64,000 nt of DNA from Benincasa hispida (Eukaryota; Streptophyta; Magnoliopsida; Cucurbitales; Cucurbitaceae), in contig NC_052355.1 of the NCBI RefSeq assembly GCF_009727055.1, positions 48,922,868 through 48,986,867 of the forward strand. Reading direction: 5' to 3'. A program made the translations under genes and the position numbers. The notes under the pieces are model-generated. The model searched no databases and had not been told where the DNA came from. It worked only from the letters and a program-made list of their open reading frames with translations. This document shows positions 12,346-23,697 of this stretch, in pieces (the stretch's first letter is position 1; the number at the start of each line of letters is the position of its first letter).

Positions 12346-13737
12346 GCTCACCAACATGAGTTTAGTTGAGTTGGTATAATATACTAACTCATTGTTTGAC
12401 ACAACAAACTTTAAATGTTGGTGGAGTTAAGTTGGTATATTTTACCAACTCACCCCAACTCTTCATTCTTTCCATGTTTTCAATGACTCCACCCATCGAC
12501 ACTGTCACACTTCGAGAACTAACTCCGAACTCAAACAACTACCTCCGATGACAACTCTAGCGACCAACCTCGAGCTCTGAAAACCACCTCCGATGACAAC
12601 TCCGGGCTCCGACAACCATCTCTGATAACAACTCTAACGACTGACTCCGAGCTCCGATAACTTTCACACGACTAACTCTGACAACCAATTTTGGCCTCCG
12701 ACAACCACCTCCAATGACCCAACTACGACGACCACCTTCGTGCTACCAACTCCGACGACCAATTGGCTTCGACAACAAACTCTGATGACCAACTTTGACA
12801 ACTACCTTCATAGACTCCAACAACCACCGCTGACTACAAACTCCGATGAAAATCACCTTCGATAATCACCTTTGAGCAAGCAACTCCGATAGCCAACTCG
12901 AGGCTTCGAGAACCACCTTCGACGATAATCTTCGAGAACCAACTCTAATACAACCTTCACATGACTAACTTTGGACTCCGACAATCACCTCCAATTGGAC
13001 TCCGACAATCACCTCCAATTATAAACTCCAATAAAAATCATCTTCGATAATCAATTTCAACAACCACTTCCAACTACTATAAGACTGATGACTATTAAAG
13101 TACGTTATATGGTTGTTAATTTATAAAAAAAATATTATTTTATCTACATTAAGTGTAATATTTATACGTAATGAATTCACAAATCAAACGAGTTTTAAGA
13201 ATATTTAAACGAAAAGTATGTAACATATAACAAAAAAAAACCATAAAATGAAAAAAAAAAATTCCTGGAATATTTTCCAAAAAGAATTAGTGAAAAACAG
13301 AGATTTGTTCTTTGATGATCCTCCAAATTTAGAGGAAATAAAAGTGAAACTGTTGAAAAAATGTGCTAAAATTCCATTGGTTGTTACGATAATGGGGGAG
13401 ATTTAATTAAAAAAAATGCATAACATAGTAAAAATATGAGCAACAATAGGAAGAAGAAGAAAAAGAACATGATGATAATGAAATTCATGGAGAAAAATTA
13501 GCTAGAATCAAAAGTTTTAATTTCGCATTAGTTTCTTATTTTATTTAACCATATTTCTACAAGAAATGTAATAGGTTAATTGTTGTTCATAGCCCAAAAA
13601 ATAAAGAAAGAAAGAAAAGTTTTAAAAATTAAAAGAAAAAATTGTAATACATATTTTATTCAAACAAAGATTGGTAGAATTATTGAATAAAAAAGTTTCA
13701 AAACAAAAATAGTAATCATAAAAGCATATTATTTAGA
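12346..13737 (+). repeat. Large tandem duplication, copy 2
   Basis: Diverged direct copy of 10605-12056 with the same order of parts: AACTC/GAGTT inverted repeat, CTCCGACAACCACC-type array (12480-13090), GACTGATGACT, AACATGATGAT, GAAATGTA, and the AT-rich end. It contains small internal duplications not present in copy 1, for example around 12975-13020. Confidence 0.75.
12480..13090 (+). repeat. Degenerate minisatellite, second array
   Basis: Same unit words as the array at 10690-11340 (CTCCGACAACCACC-like). A short exact local duplication of GGACTCCGACAATCACC occurs at about 12974-13012. Confidence 0.7.
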
Positions 13738-13740
13738 GTT

Positions 13741-13912
13741 CAAAAAACTGCTTCAGAAACTCAGACATATGAACTCAATTTTGCACCCATATGAATTCAA
13801 ACCAAATAATTATGCATCCCAAACACAGACATATGAACTCCAAAGATATATGAATTATACAAACATATGAACTTCAGAGATCCTATCTCAACTCAGTGCC
13901 TTAAACAACCCC
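13741..13912. repeat. Dispersed repeat, copy 1 (pair with 15293-15422)
   Basis: Shares ATATGAACTC, CCAAATAA, CTCAGTGCC-like and CCTAAA/CCTTAAA words in the same order with 15293-15422. It is non-coding. It may be two ends of one older element split by the block at 14091-15007. Confidence 0.5.
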
Positions 13913-14090
13913 AAAAATAGTTACCAAATGGGCACTTAGAGTTCAAAAAATTGTACCACATACCTTAGATAATTGAACTCAACTTTGCACTTGATAATAT
14001 TGAAAATGTGCTATCTTTCTTCATTTAATTCAAAATTGTTCTTGTATTTACTTGTTTGATTGACTATTTTGTAGGGTTCAAGTATATTAA

Positions 14091-15007
14091 TGGTAAAATG
14101 GGCCGTTAGTGATGAAATGGAGCTAAAAGAAGCCAAAATCGAGCATAATTGCATCAACTGGGAAAGAGAAGGCTAAAATTACCATATTGTTCCTGAAGAG
14201 AGCGTAGTGACACTCTGCATACGGTAGCGCTATGCTCAAAGACAAAATGTTCGATTTCGAGAAAGGCACACAGTGCCGCGGTACTGTCCTATGGTGCCAC
14301 AACACTCTGAATTCACTGTGCACATTAAATTCCAACATCGTCACAGTGTTGTCCCTATCTCCGTTGCACCGTTACGATTTCTATAAATACACCTTTTGCT
14401 GCCTAGGTCAAGCTCTCTCCGAATTTTGTTGATTAGAACTCAAATTCTCTCTATTTTCTTCCCCTTTTTGTCCATTAAATGTACCAAAACAATTCCCCAT
14501 TGATCAATATGTCGATAATGGGCTAAGGTATCTTTATCTAGCTTGGGTTTTAGGAACTTTTCTCTATTTTCATGTACTTTTGAGTTTTTGAACCGGAATT
14601 TATCATGTTTACTGGATTTAATTTTATGCTTATAGATTATGATTATATTATTGGACACTTGTGGATTTTATGATTGAAACTTTTGATTAACATTTGATAC
14701 GTCATATATAATCTTGTGTTAAGCACTGAGAAGCAATAGGTTAGATTAGCTTGAGAATCGAACACGATAAATATTGTTCTAATCAACCTAGGATTGAATC
14801 AAAAGAATATTTAATCATGGCTTTTTTGTCGAACATTCCACCTAATGTTTCCCTAGAACTTAATGCAATTAGGATGAACTTGAATTCGCATACCTTTCAT
14901 CAATTTAATTTGGACTAATTAGTTTATTAGGATGACTAATTATCTTTTCCAACTAATTCGGTTAGATGCAAATAAATATTTGAGTCCAATAATGATAATT
15001 CAACGAG
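14091..15007 (+). mobile_element. LTR-like block flanked by a 12-bp direct repeat
   Basis: CAAGTATATTAA occurs at 14079-14090 and again at 15008-15019. Between them is GC-richer sequence with a TATA-like CTATAAATACACC (about 14381) followed by a transcript-like AT-rich tract, the style of a plant gypsy (Tat/Athila-like) LTR. The ends are not TG...CA, and 12 bp is longer than the 5-bp LTR target duplication. It may therefore be a LINE-like insertion, a truncated LTR, or a chance repeat. Short open frames inside have no recognisable domain. Confidence 0.35.
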
Positions 15008-15019
15008 CAAGTATATTAA

Positions 15020-16235
15020 ATAAGAAAATTCTGTAACAACCCACTCTAGGCTTTCTCATTTAATTTCTTAACTTTTACTTTATGCTTTATTTTATGCAAT
15101 TTAATTTCACTTACAAACAATCAATTCCAAACCCTCCCCCATCCCCCATCAGTTACCTTCGGACTTTAAATCGTTTAATTGAGAAATTATAGAGCTCCCT
15201 GTACTGGACTCGGTCTTGCCACTAAGATTAGCAGTTTGTAGTGGTGGATACGATTAAGTTATTTGGAATCGATTTGGGTAACGAAATCCTCCTTCCAGCA
15301 CCCTAACATAGATATATAAACTCGGACCAAATAACTCTGCACCCTAAACACAAACATACGAACTCCACTAATATATGAACTCTACAATGTGAACTCTAGA
15401 TATCATATCTCAATTCAGTGCCCTAAATAGCTCTTAAGTGATTTAAAATATTTCCAAAGTCACATTCTTATAATTGTCAAATATTAAATTTTTAGAAGAA
15501 AAGTGAATTTAGTTATGTCAAAAGTGATTTTAGTCATTTCAAAACAAAATCGCTCTCAAACATGATCTACAACAATAAAGCTATAGGTAAAAATAGTAAT
15601 TGTAGACTTAATTTATATATAAAAAAAATAAACATAATTATTGATTTTGAATCACTTAAAATCATGTCCTTAAAATGGTTCTATAATCAACTTTCAACAT
15701 GGACAATTTACAAATAGTTTGTCTCTAGCACTTTTTCTTGTGTAATTCAACTCTCTGATAAAAAAATAAGATGGACCATGATCATCTCTTTTGTAAGATA
15801 ATAAAAAAAATAAAATATATTCAATTTTTAAAAAAATATAAAATATTTGTCACATGAAAAATTTAATTAGATAATTGGTGAGACCACTAAAACTTAAATT
15901 TAATTTTTCGCAAATAAGATCATCCTTCATAATTATAGCTAGTAACTTCTACAAACCATCAACCTGAACCACTTTATTATGACACATTTCCTTCTGCTAG
16001 ACCTATCCCTTAGAAAATGATAAGAATGTCAAAAAAGAGGTGTTTTGAAATGATGATATGAGAAGACAAGAAATGATGGGTGGTTTGGAAATGTTGAAAA
16101 TGGGAAATTTAATGAAAGGAAGTTTGGTTAAGTAATTAATTAAATTATGAGTAATGAGTAAATGAAAGGTTTTTTAGTGATGATATATGAGTTGATGGGA
16201 TTTTGGGCTCGTTTACCACTATAAGAACCAATCAA
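15020..16235. other. Intergenic DNA, no gene seen
   Basis: Includes the second copy of a dispersed repeat (15293-15422) and a tract at 15425-15720 with AAGTGATTT words resembling small cucurbit MITEs. No coding frame is supported. Confidence 0.5.
15293..15422. repeat. Dispersed repeat, copy 2 (pair with 13741-13912)
   Basis: Contains ACCAAATAA, CACCCTAAACACA, CGAACTCCA, ATATGAACTC and CTCAATTCAGTGCCCTAAA, all paralleled in order at 13741-13912. Confidence 0.5.
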
Positions 16236-16238
16236 TAA

Positions 16239-16498
16239 GGCCCCGTTTAGTAACCATTTTGTTTTTTAAAATTAAATCTATGAACATTACTTCCACCTCC
16301 AAATTTCTTTCTTTGTTATCTATTAATCACAAATGGTTTAAAAAACCAAACCAAATTTTGAGAACTAAAAAGAGTTCAATCATTGTTTTTAGAATTTGAC
16401 TAAGAATTCAATCATTGTACTAAAAAAAGATACAAATCATAGGAAGAAATATAGATGATATAAACTTAATTTTCGAAAACAAAATGGTTACAAGGGCC
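16239..16498. mobile_element. Tourist-type (PIF/Harbinger) MITE with TAA target duplication
   Basis: The left end GGCCCCGTTTAGTAACCATT and right end AATGGTTACAAGGGCC are inverted repeats (about 19 of 23 positions pair when one base is skipped). TAA flanks both sides (16236-16238 and 16499-16501), the usual 3-bp target of PIF/Harbinger elements. Length is 260 bp with no coding capacity. A decayed relative lies at 12057-12345. The hAT superfamily uses similar GGGCC ends, but its 8-bp duplication is not seen here. Confidence 0.75.
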
Positions 16499-16501
16499 TA
16501 A

Positions 16502-17876
16502 AATATTTAATTAATATTGTTTCGTGGTAACGGTTGAAATGTTGGTTATTAAATTAATTTGTTGAATTAGATGTAATTTTACAAAAAAAAAATTTATACA
16601 TGTTTGCTGTGTTATATATGATAGTCTCTTTGAATAATTTTTTATCATTTTTTTTCTTAAAAAATTCTCATGTTGTGCATGGAGGAATAAAATGAATGTG
16701 ACACAATGATAAACTTTCAACTTTTACAAAGTAGAGATAATTCTTTTCACTGAAAATTTACTATAGCATAGTTTGTGAAAGGGTGATTTCTATTTTTCTA
16801 TTTCACTTTTTTGAATTTTAATCATTAGGTTTCATCCAATCATTACATACCTAAGCTTTTTCTCAAGGTCATTGTTTCACAAGAAGATATGTTTTATAAT
16901 TGTGTTGATCTTTCACGAGAAGATTTACACCACTTTTTGTTTTATAAATAATAACACATAAAGTCATAAAAATTATTAAAGCTCCTAAAGAGGAATATCA
17001 CCGTCTCTTTTAAGATAAATTTATTACTCTAATATATCAATTTTAAAGATAATTATCTCCCAAGAAAGAATAGAATACCTTTTTTATGGAGGTAACATTA
17101 CATCTACAAAATCAACGAATTATGAAGTATACCGAATTTCAATGAATTTTGAAATGGAGAAAATTGATGATAGTAAAGTGTAAAAATCAATTTGAAGAAG
17201 AGATATATTTATAAACTAATTATTCTTTTACCATTCGAATAATCGTATCTCTTCTAAAAGTTCGTTATTTATGAAAATATGTCTACATTCATGAAAGAAT
17301 GCAATTCATGGAACTAAAAGGATGCAACCTTAAATAAAGAGTCACGTACCATTATTTATTCCAATACTTTCATGCTCATAGAATCTTTTTTTTTTTTTGG
17401 AAAAAAAAATAGCCACTTTTTAGAACATATTTGTTGTGTAAAAGCATATCAATGCACATAAATTTAAAGTCAGAAGTTTGATTTATGTACTCACATATCG
17501 TCAAAAAATCTATAAATTTAGATCTACGACTACACATCTAAAATTTCTCAAACTAATTTTAGACGAACTTCCTTGTAAGATTTAACTAAAGGAGAATCTA
17601 GTACCTTTACTTTTTTTTTTTTTTTTAAGATTTCTAAATAGGTGGCTCAAATGGAATAAAATTAAATTTTAGCAATATTTATTTATTTTTACTCCATATA
17701 ATCGGCATGTCTCTAGTAGAATAGTGTTAAAAACATGTTGCAAAATATCAAATTTACCTTAATCTACCGATGAAGTTTTGTTTTAATTCAACTTTCTCTA
17801 ATTTCGTTGGAAAAAAAGGTTAAATACACTAATATCGATATCAACATTTAATTCTCTTTCGAGGAAAAAATTATTT
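16502..17876. other. Intergenic DNA up to element A
   Basis: AT-rich with poly-T and poly-A runs. No ORF, RNA or repeat boundary that I can support. Confidence 0.5.
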
Positions 17877-17881
17877 GATGG

Positions 17882-18769
17882 TGTTGGAGATTTGTTTAGT
17901 CAGCTTTATATTTTTCTAAGACAGTAGTTTTTGCTGATGTCTCAAATAAAGTCTTAACATTTGTTTGTGACAACAGAGTATTCTTCATATAGAATATTTT
18001 CCTCATTTGAAAATATCCAACTGTGATATTTCATTTGGAATTTTCTTTTATTGAAGTGTGACCTTCCTATTCAAATGGGGATTTGTTTCTTTTCTTTGAT
18101 TCGATTATTTAAAGAGAATTGTGTTGTCCATTTAGGTTAGCCATATTTTATTTTATTGAGCAAGACGATTTCTGTTCGGCAGCGGAATTATTATACATTG
18201 TGTTCTTTCTCGTTGCTCACTATTTTTCTATGCAAGATCTTCATTCGTTAAACTATAAAAATTTGAAGTAAATCACAATCTTGGGGGAGCCTAAGTCATC
18301 GCTACCAGAGAAGGGATTGTTAGTCTTTGGGGGAGCCTAAGACTCAGCTTCGGAGAAAAAGTTTTCCATTTTAGGGGGATTCTCTTAGTAAGAGGACACT
18401 ATGGGAATCTAAAATATCTAACACTAATATTATCAAAGTTAAGGGGAGCCTAAGTACACTTGAGAGGGAGTCTCACATCTAGGGTTAGCCTAGGTTGGTA
18501 GTGAGTTGAGTTCTACGTGAGATACTGTAGTGATCATGTATTACAGATTAATCCTACATTGTAAACTGCTTAACTCTTTAATATTAGTGGATTATCTTTC
18601 CTTAGCATATTGCTCCCCAGACGTAGGTGGATTATCACCGAACTGGGTTACCAACTTCTGTGTCTTTACTTGTTTACATGTTGTTAGTATTTTTGTTGTT
18701 ACAATGCTTGTCAATTCTTTCTATTTAACATCCATATTTCGAGTGGGGAGTCATCCTATCGCTTTCTCA
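17882..18769 (+). repeat. Element A 5' LTR
   Basis: Starts TGTTGGAGATTTG and ends ...CTTTCTCA, just before the primer-binding site. It aligns along its length with 35981-36922 but lacks a segment of about 40 bp around 36470-36520. It contains several copies of a GGGGGAGCCTAAG-like motif (18281-18500), which is also multiplied in the 3' LTR. Confidence 0.9.
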
Positions 18770-18771
18770 AT

Positions 18772-18783
18772 TGATATCAAAGC
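18772..18783 (+). other. Element A primer-binding site (decayed)
   Basis: TGATATCAAAGC, two bases off the usual plant TGGTATCAGAGC that pairs with initiator tRNA-Met. It lies two bases downstream of the 5' LTR. Confidence 0.75.
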
Positions 18784-18785
18784 GA

Positions 18786-20302
18786 GTCACCTTCACTTTA
18801 GGTGCTTCAATCAGCGATGGGGTTGAAGAAAATGGATGTATCACACATCCTTCTATTCTAGATGGAACAAACTCTTCTTATTGGAAAGTTCGAATGACTG
18901 CCTTTGTGAAGTCAATTGATAATGGAAGGTTGTTGCATCCATGTGGTCTCATCCTACCACCAAAACAAATGATGGAAAGGAAATCTTGAAGCCAGAGTCT
19001 TAGTGGTCTGGAGAAGAAGATGGAGCTTCTTTGGAAAATACGTGCCCTGAACATCATATTCAATGGTGTAGATCACAACATATTCAAACTAATCAATACT
19101 TATGTCTCAGCTAAGGAGGCATGGGATATCTTATCTATTTCTCATAAAGAAACTTCTAAAGTACAGATGTCAATGCTGCAGTTGTTGACATCGAAGTTGA
19201 GAACTTTAGAATGTATGATGAAGAATCCATCATTGAATTCAAATTTCGTCTGTTAGACATTGAAAATGAGTCATTCGCTTTTGGAGAGAAAATTTCAGAA
19301 GAAAAACTTGTCTGGAAGGTACTTAGGTCTCTATTTAAGAGATTTGACATGAAAGCCATTGCTATTAAGGAAGCTCAAGACATAACAAAGTTGAGAGTAG
19401 ATGAATTATTTGGTTCCTTGCTCACATTTGAGATGTCCCTGAATGGAAAGATCGAGGAGAAGAATAAGGGAATTGATTTTCAATCCTCAGTTAAAGAAGA
19501 ACTTGTTGATCTTGATAAAGAGTTAAAGAATTCTCTTGCTAAATCTATATCAATGCTCTCAGAACAGTTTATTCGTGTTCTAAAACGTTTCGGTAAGAGG
19601 TATGACACATATAGCAACAACAAATCTAGAGGTTGTACTTCCCCCAATCAATTTAGATCTTAGAATAGTAAGAAGGAAGTTGACAAGTCAAGTACTTTCG
19701 TTTCTTAAAAAAAAAAGTACTTCAAATGCATAGTGTGGCAGTTATGATCACATCCAGGCTGAATGTCCTAATTTTCTAAAGAAATAGAGTAAATGATATG
19801 TTTTAACTCTATTCAATGTTGAATCTGAAGACAGTAGTGACTCAGGGGAAGATGTCAAAGCACTTGTTAGTAACATCTCTTGTGACACCTCATCATGTGA
19901 GAATACTGAGTACGATGTATTTACTGAAAATGTTCATAATGTCGCGAGTTAAGAGTCTGCAGATCCTTCTTATCATGCATTTTTTTCTCAAATGGAAAGA
20001 CGATAAAAAAGCCCTTGGTGTTCAAAAAGTGAGGATTGAGATATTGATTGCTGACAATCATAGACTTATATCTACTATTGCAGATTTGAAGTGTGAACTT
20101 TTCTCAAGTTAAAGTTGAAAAGGATTTAATGTGCAAAAACGTCAGAATGTTGAATATTAATATTGGGTCTCTAGAGAAAATTTTGATATAAGGAAAGACA
20201 ACTGGTGATAAGTTTGGGCTTGGTTTTTCAAAAGGTGGAAGTCAACATAATAATCAGTCAAATTCCAAATCTGTCAGATCTCAAATCTGTCAACTCAACT
20301 AA
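18786..20302 (+). pseudogene. Element A gag (capsid and nucleocapsid), broken
   Basis: Frames at 18771-18989, 19020-19256 and 19211-19663 together resemble the copia-type gag (UBN2 / gag-polypeptide) of SIRE elements. The N-terminal LDGTNSSYWKVRM motif is the conserved 'LDG-NY-YWK-RM' start of this capsid family. Then come AKEAWDIL and the IIEFKFRLLDIENE and WKVLRSLFKRFDMK stretches. Around 19721-19775 a zinc knuckle is suggested by TGC-ATA-GTG-TGG followed, in another frame, by DHIQAECP. An acidic Ser/Asp-rich tail follows (19815-19920). Stops and frameshifts divide every part, so no capsid can be made. Confidence 0.8.
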
Positions 20303-22145
20303 AGAAGATTGTACTTTGATAGTGGAAGCTCTCGACAAATGACTGATGAAAAGAGTTATTTGTCATATCTCAAATCTGTTAACTCAAGAAAAGTCACGTT
20401 TGAAGATGGTATTTGTGATAAGATCATTGGGAAAGGGAAACTTAATTACTGGGTCTTTAATGCGTTGTGCATGTGATGAAATAATGGTGTATATTGCGAT
20501 GGTGGTGTATGCGTTGCACATGCAAGTTTTCCTAGTAAAATCCAAATATAAATCCTACTAGGTTGCCTGGTAAGCCCAGGGTCGAACATAGGGACTACTG
20601 AGTTACTTATGCGATGGTAAATTCTGATTCCTTTGCGGTGACAAAAATAATAAGTTGGTTGGTATGTTGTGTAAAGTATAAATCCTATGCGGTGGAATTG
20701 AGTAAAGAGTTAATGACAACGAAAGTTACAATGAGTATGCGGGGAACAGGTTGAGAAAGGATTTAGCTAACATTTCCTAAGATTGCATTCGAGTTATGCG
20801 ACCATGCTACACACACACAACAACATATCATCTCTCAATGAAAATGCCATAGTTCCTAATTTTAGGACGCATGCGATGTATACGATAATGTCTATAGGAC
20901 TTATATCTAAGCCTCTATTCTTGTCTATGCAATGCTAAATGATACATACATACACAAGGCGACCGTAAACTATCATATCCTATTTCTAGGGTGCATGCGA
21001 TGCATGGTAGCAAACAAAACTTATCTCTAAGTCTCTATCTCTTGCTTATGCGGTTCTAATCTGACTTTCTCAAGCCTATCTAACTTGACTCTCTCAAGTC
21101 TAGGTTCTTTCTTTAGACTACTCTCTCAAGTATCTCTAAAGGATGATGGACGCATACATAAGACAAGATGATCGCATAAAATGAAGATCTTAGGTCATGC
21201 TAGCTAAGTGTTTCTCAACCCATTCAGAAGTTTAGTTACCCATGCACAATGTGAAGAGATTGAATAGATGTAGAGATGTAAATTTTATTTTATAAATAAA
21301 ATCAGAATACAAAACGACAATGGAAAGTAAGGATAGAGAGCCCGGTAGCAATGTCTTACTTCCCGAGGCTTTTACACTGTGTTTTACTCTACTCTGGCCA
21401 AAAGAATGTTCTTGCTTTCGCAAGAGTCGGCCCTCTCTCCATTTTCAGTACTTTCTGGCGGTCTCTCGAGCTAACCAGGAATGATCTTTTGACGTCTCTC
21501 TCTTCACTCGCCTCCGCCTTCTTAGTATATGAATTACAGACTTCAACTATCTATGATCTATCTTTTATGTATATGGCAAATTGGAACTCCAAAAATTCTG
21601 AACTCCTTTAACGAAGGTGGCCTTCGGTATTTATAGAGCTTCAGGATGAAAAGTTTTTCTCTCAAATGATTGCAATGATGGGAGGTCATTAAATCTCTGG
21701 CTGATGTGCCGATTAATGGTCACCGAAAAGTTGAGTGTACTTGCTATAGTGTGTCGTTAACGGCTTGTTAACTAAATTCGGATTCGACAGTCGTCAGCTT
21801 TCCGTCCCATCAAGATTTATTATGCTTTCACCTTGACGCGTCGTCTTTATGCGGCCACCTTCTTGAGCAGATCTTCGCGAGTGCATATGATTGCATAGCT
21901 TTACGGTCGCAATCTTCTAATGCGCTCGGGCACCGAATTCCTTGGATCGCAATTTGCTTTGCACCAACGCATTTTCCTGCACAAAATAAGTAAATTAGCT
22001 GTTTTAATGTGATGGGCACATGCGATCATAATATTTATAACTTAATGCTTTTGGACACGATTTTGCATGTTTATACCATCACAATCCTACATTGTTTTAT
22101 ATCTTTGCGTTTCAATAACGTGCATTTATGCCCATTATCAGTCTT
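20303..22145 (+). pseudogene. Element A protease region, interrupted by solo LTR 1
   Basis: The retroviral-type aspartic protease is recognised by FDSGSSRQMT, with the catalytic Asp-Ser-Gly at 20318-20326 and the KVTFEDG and IIGKGKL words typical of copia proteases. The usual Cys of DSGCSRHMT is Ser here. The reading continues on the other side of the solo LTR (20458-22140) after the duplicated GTCTT. The coding part is therefore 20303-20457 plus the first bases after 22140. Confidence 0.7.
20458..22140 (-). mobile_element. Solo LTR 1, gypsy-like, minus strand, TSD GTCTT
   Basis: The complement starts TGATAATGGGCATAAATGC and ends near ACGCATTA. An exact 5-bp duplication GTCTT lies at 20453-20457 and 22141-22145. 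It aligns in reverse orientation with the solo LTR at 44615-46302: shared CTCTATAAATACCG-like TATA region (complement at 21628-21645), a tract of CTCTCGAG/TCTAGACT-like repeats, and the GTTCGA-CC-GG-CTTACC-GG word near the 3' end. No internal region, primer-binding site or second LTR adjoins it, so it is a solo LTR made by LTR-LTR recombination. The terminal CA has become TA. Lineage (Athila/Tat-like) is a guess from the 1.7-kb length and 3' word. Confidence 0.85.
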
Positions 22146-22912
22146 CTACCATTGAATGATGTAATGTTGGTTGAAGGGCTTACTACCAATCTTATTAGCA
22201 TCAATCAGCTATGTGATCAAGGTCTGAACGTGAGTTTTACCAAAGACAAATGTGTTGTCACAGACGATGTCAAAGCTCTTGTCATGACAGGTACACGTTC
22301 TTATGATAATTGTTATCTGTGGAGTTCTGACAATACTTCGCAGGTTTGTCATCACTCCAAACAAGATGAAGCTAGCCTATGGCATAAACTCCTTCAGTAT
22401 ATGAGCATGAAGACTATACAAATGGCACTTGCCAAAAATGATATCTGGACTCCCCTCATTACTTACCTCCACTAGAATTATTTGTGGAGATTGTAAGTCA
22501 GGAAAACAAACTCGTGCTTCGTACAGGAAGGTAGGTCACTCAAGTTCAACCCGTATACTGGAACTTCTTCATATATAACTTATTGGTCCCATGCAATCAG
22601 AGAGTCGAGGAGCTAAACGATATACTTTAGTTGTTATTGATGACTTCTCAAGATACATGTGGGTTTGCTTTCCTTGAGAAAAATTAGATATATTTACTAC
22701 TGTTTCATACTCTCTACCTTCAATTACAACGAGAGAATATCTAAATGTGATACGCATTAAAAGTGAACGTGGTAGAGAGTTTGAAAACTCTCAATTTACT
22801 GAATTCTGCCAGTCAATTGAAATTCACCATGAATTCTCAGTCCCTATTACTCCCTAGTCGAACGGTGTTGTGAAGAGAAAAATCGGACTCTTCAATGCCA
22901 TGCAAGAATAAC
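22146..22912 (+). pseudogene. Element A GAG-pre-integrase and integrase, broken
   Basis: NDVMLVEGLTTNLISINQLC (22155 onward) is the GAG-pre-integrase motif of copia polyproteins. The zinc-binding part retains LWHKLL and, in another frame, CGDCKSGKQTR, but the second His is lost. The core domain is represented by VVIDDFSRYMWV, IKSERGREFEN and SNGVVKRK. The second catalytic Asp is Glu (SERG for SDRG/SDHG) and the catalytic Glu after NGVV is Lys. Several stops are present. The sequence then jumps to the N-terminus of RT, so the integrase C-terminus and linker have been deleted. Confidence 0.8.
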
Positions 22913-22929
22913 TTGAGTAATTTGTGAAA

Positions 22930-23697
22930 AATGATGTCAGGACTCTCGTTCCCAAGCCTAAATTTTGAATGTAATTGGCACAAAGTGGATTTTCAAGAAT
23001 AAAATTGATGACAATGTCACCAGAAATAATGTCAGATTAGTGGCTCAGGGGTATACTTAAATAGAAGACGTGGATTTTGATGAAACCTTCACTCTTGTTG
23101 TAAGACTTAAAGCTATCAGACTCTTGCTCAATACTTCTTGTCTTTTGAAATTCAAGCTATATCAAATGAAAGTGAAGAGTGTCTTCCTGAACAGATTTTT
23201 AAATGAAGAAGTGTATGCTGCACAACCTAAAGGATTTGTGGAACCTTTTCACCCTGATCATGTATATAAACTCAACAAGGCCCTTTATGGCCTCAAATAG
23301 GCACCCAGATCCTGGTATGAACGTTTAATCTAATTTCTTATCAATAATGGATATAGTCGGTGAGGAGTTGATAAAACTCTTTTTGTGAAAAAATCTTGCA
23401 AGAATTTTGTGATTGTTCACATTTATGTTGACAACATTGTTTTCAGAGGGATGTCACAGGAGATGGTCGAGCTCTTTGTGGAACAAATGTAAGAAGAATT
23501 CGAGAAAAGCATGGTAGGAGAACTATCCTATCTGGGATTTCAAATAAAGCAACTAAATGGAGGAATCTTTATTTCTCAAACAAATATGCCAAGAATTTAG
23601 TGAAGAAATTTGGCCTTGAAAATACTAGTGTTAAAAGAACTCCTGTTGCAACTCATGTGAAAATATTAAAAGACTATAGTGGAACTCAAGTTGATGA
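22930..23697 (+). pseudogene. Element A reverse transcriptase, N-terminal part, broken
   Basis: NDVRTLVPKPK, RLVAQGYT and VDFDETFTLVVRLKAIRLLL are the standard opening of copia RT (RVT_2), followed by QMKVKSVFLNRFLNEEVY and VYKLNKALYGLK. The catalytic box reads IYVDNIVF (23424-23435), so the second Asp of YVDD is Asn. A TAG interrupts after ALYGLK where Gln is usual. The gene is cut by element C in the segment VD(D/E)..SLY, and resumes at 32669. Confidence 0.85.

Noticed and set aside
10690..13090. CTCCGACAACCACC arrays as a coding repeat or a CRISPR array
   Set aside because: Units vary in length and sequence, have no unique spacers and no open frame; eukaryotic minisatellite is the simpler reading.
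19156..19359. Minus-strand open frame over gag of element A
   Set aside because: Shadow of the plus-strand gag frame.
21232..22019. Short open frames within 20458-22140
   Set aside because: They lie inside the solo LTR and are not conserved with the frames in the related LTR at 44615-46302.
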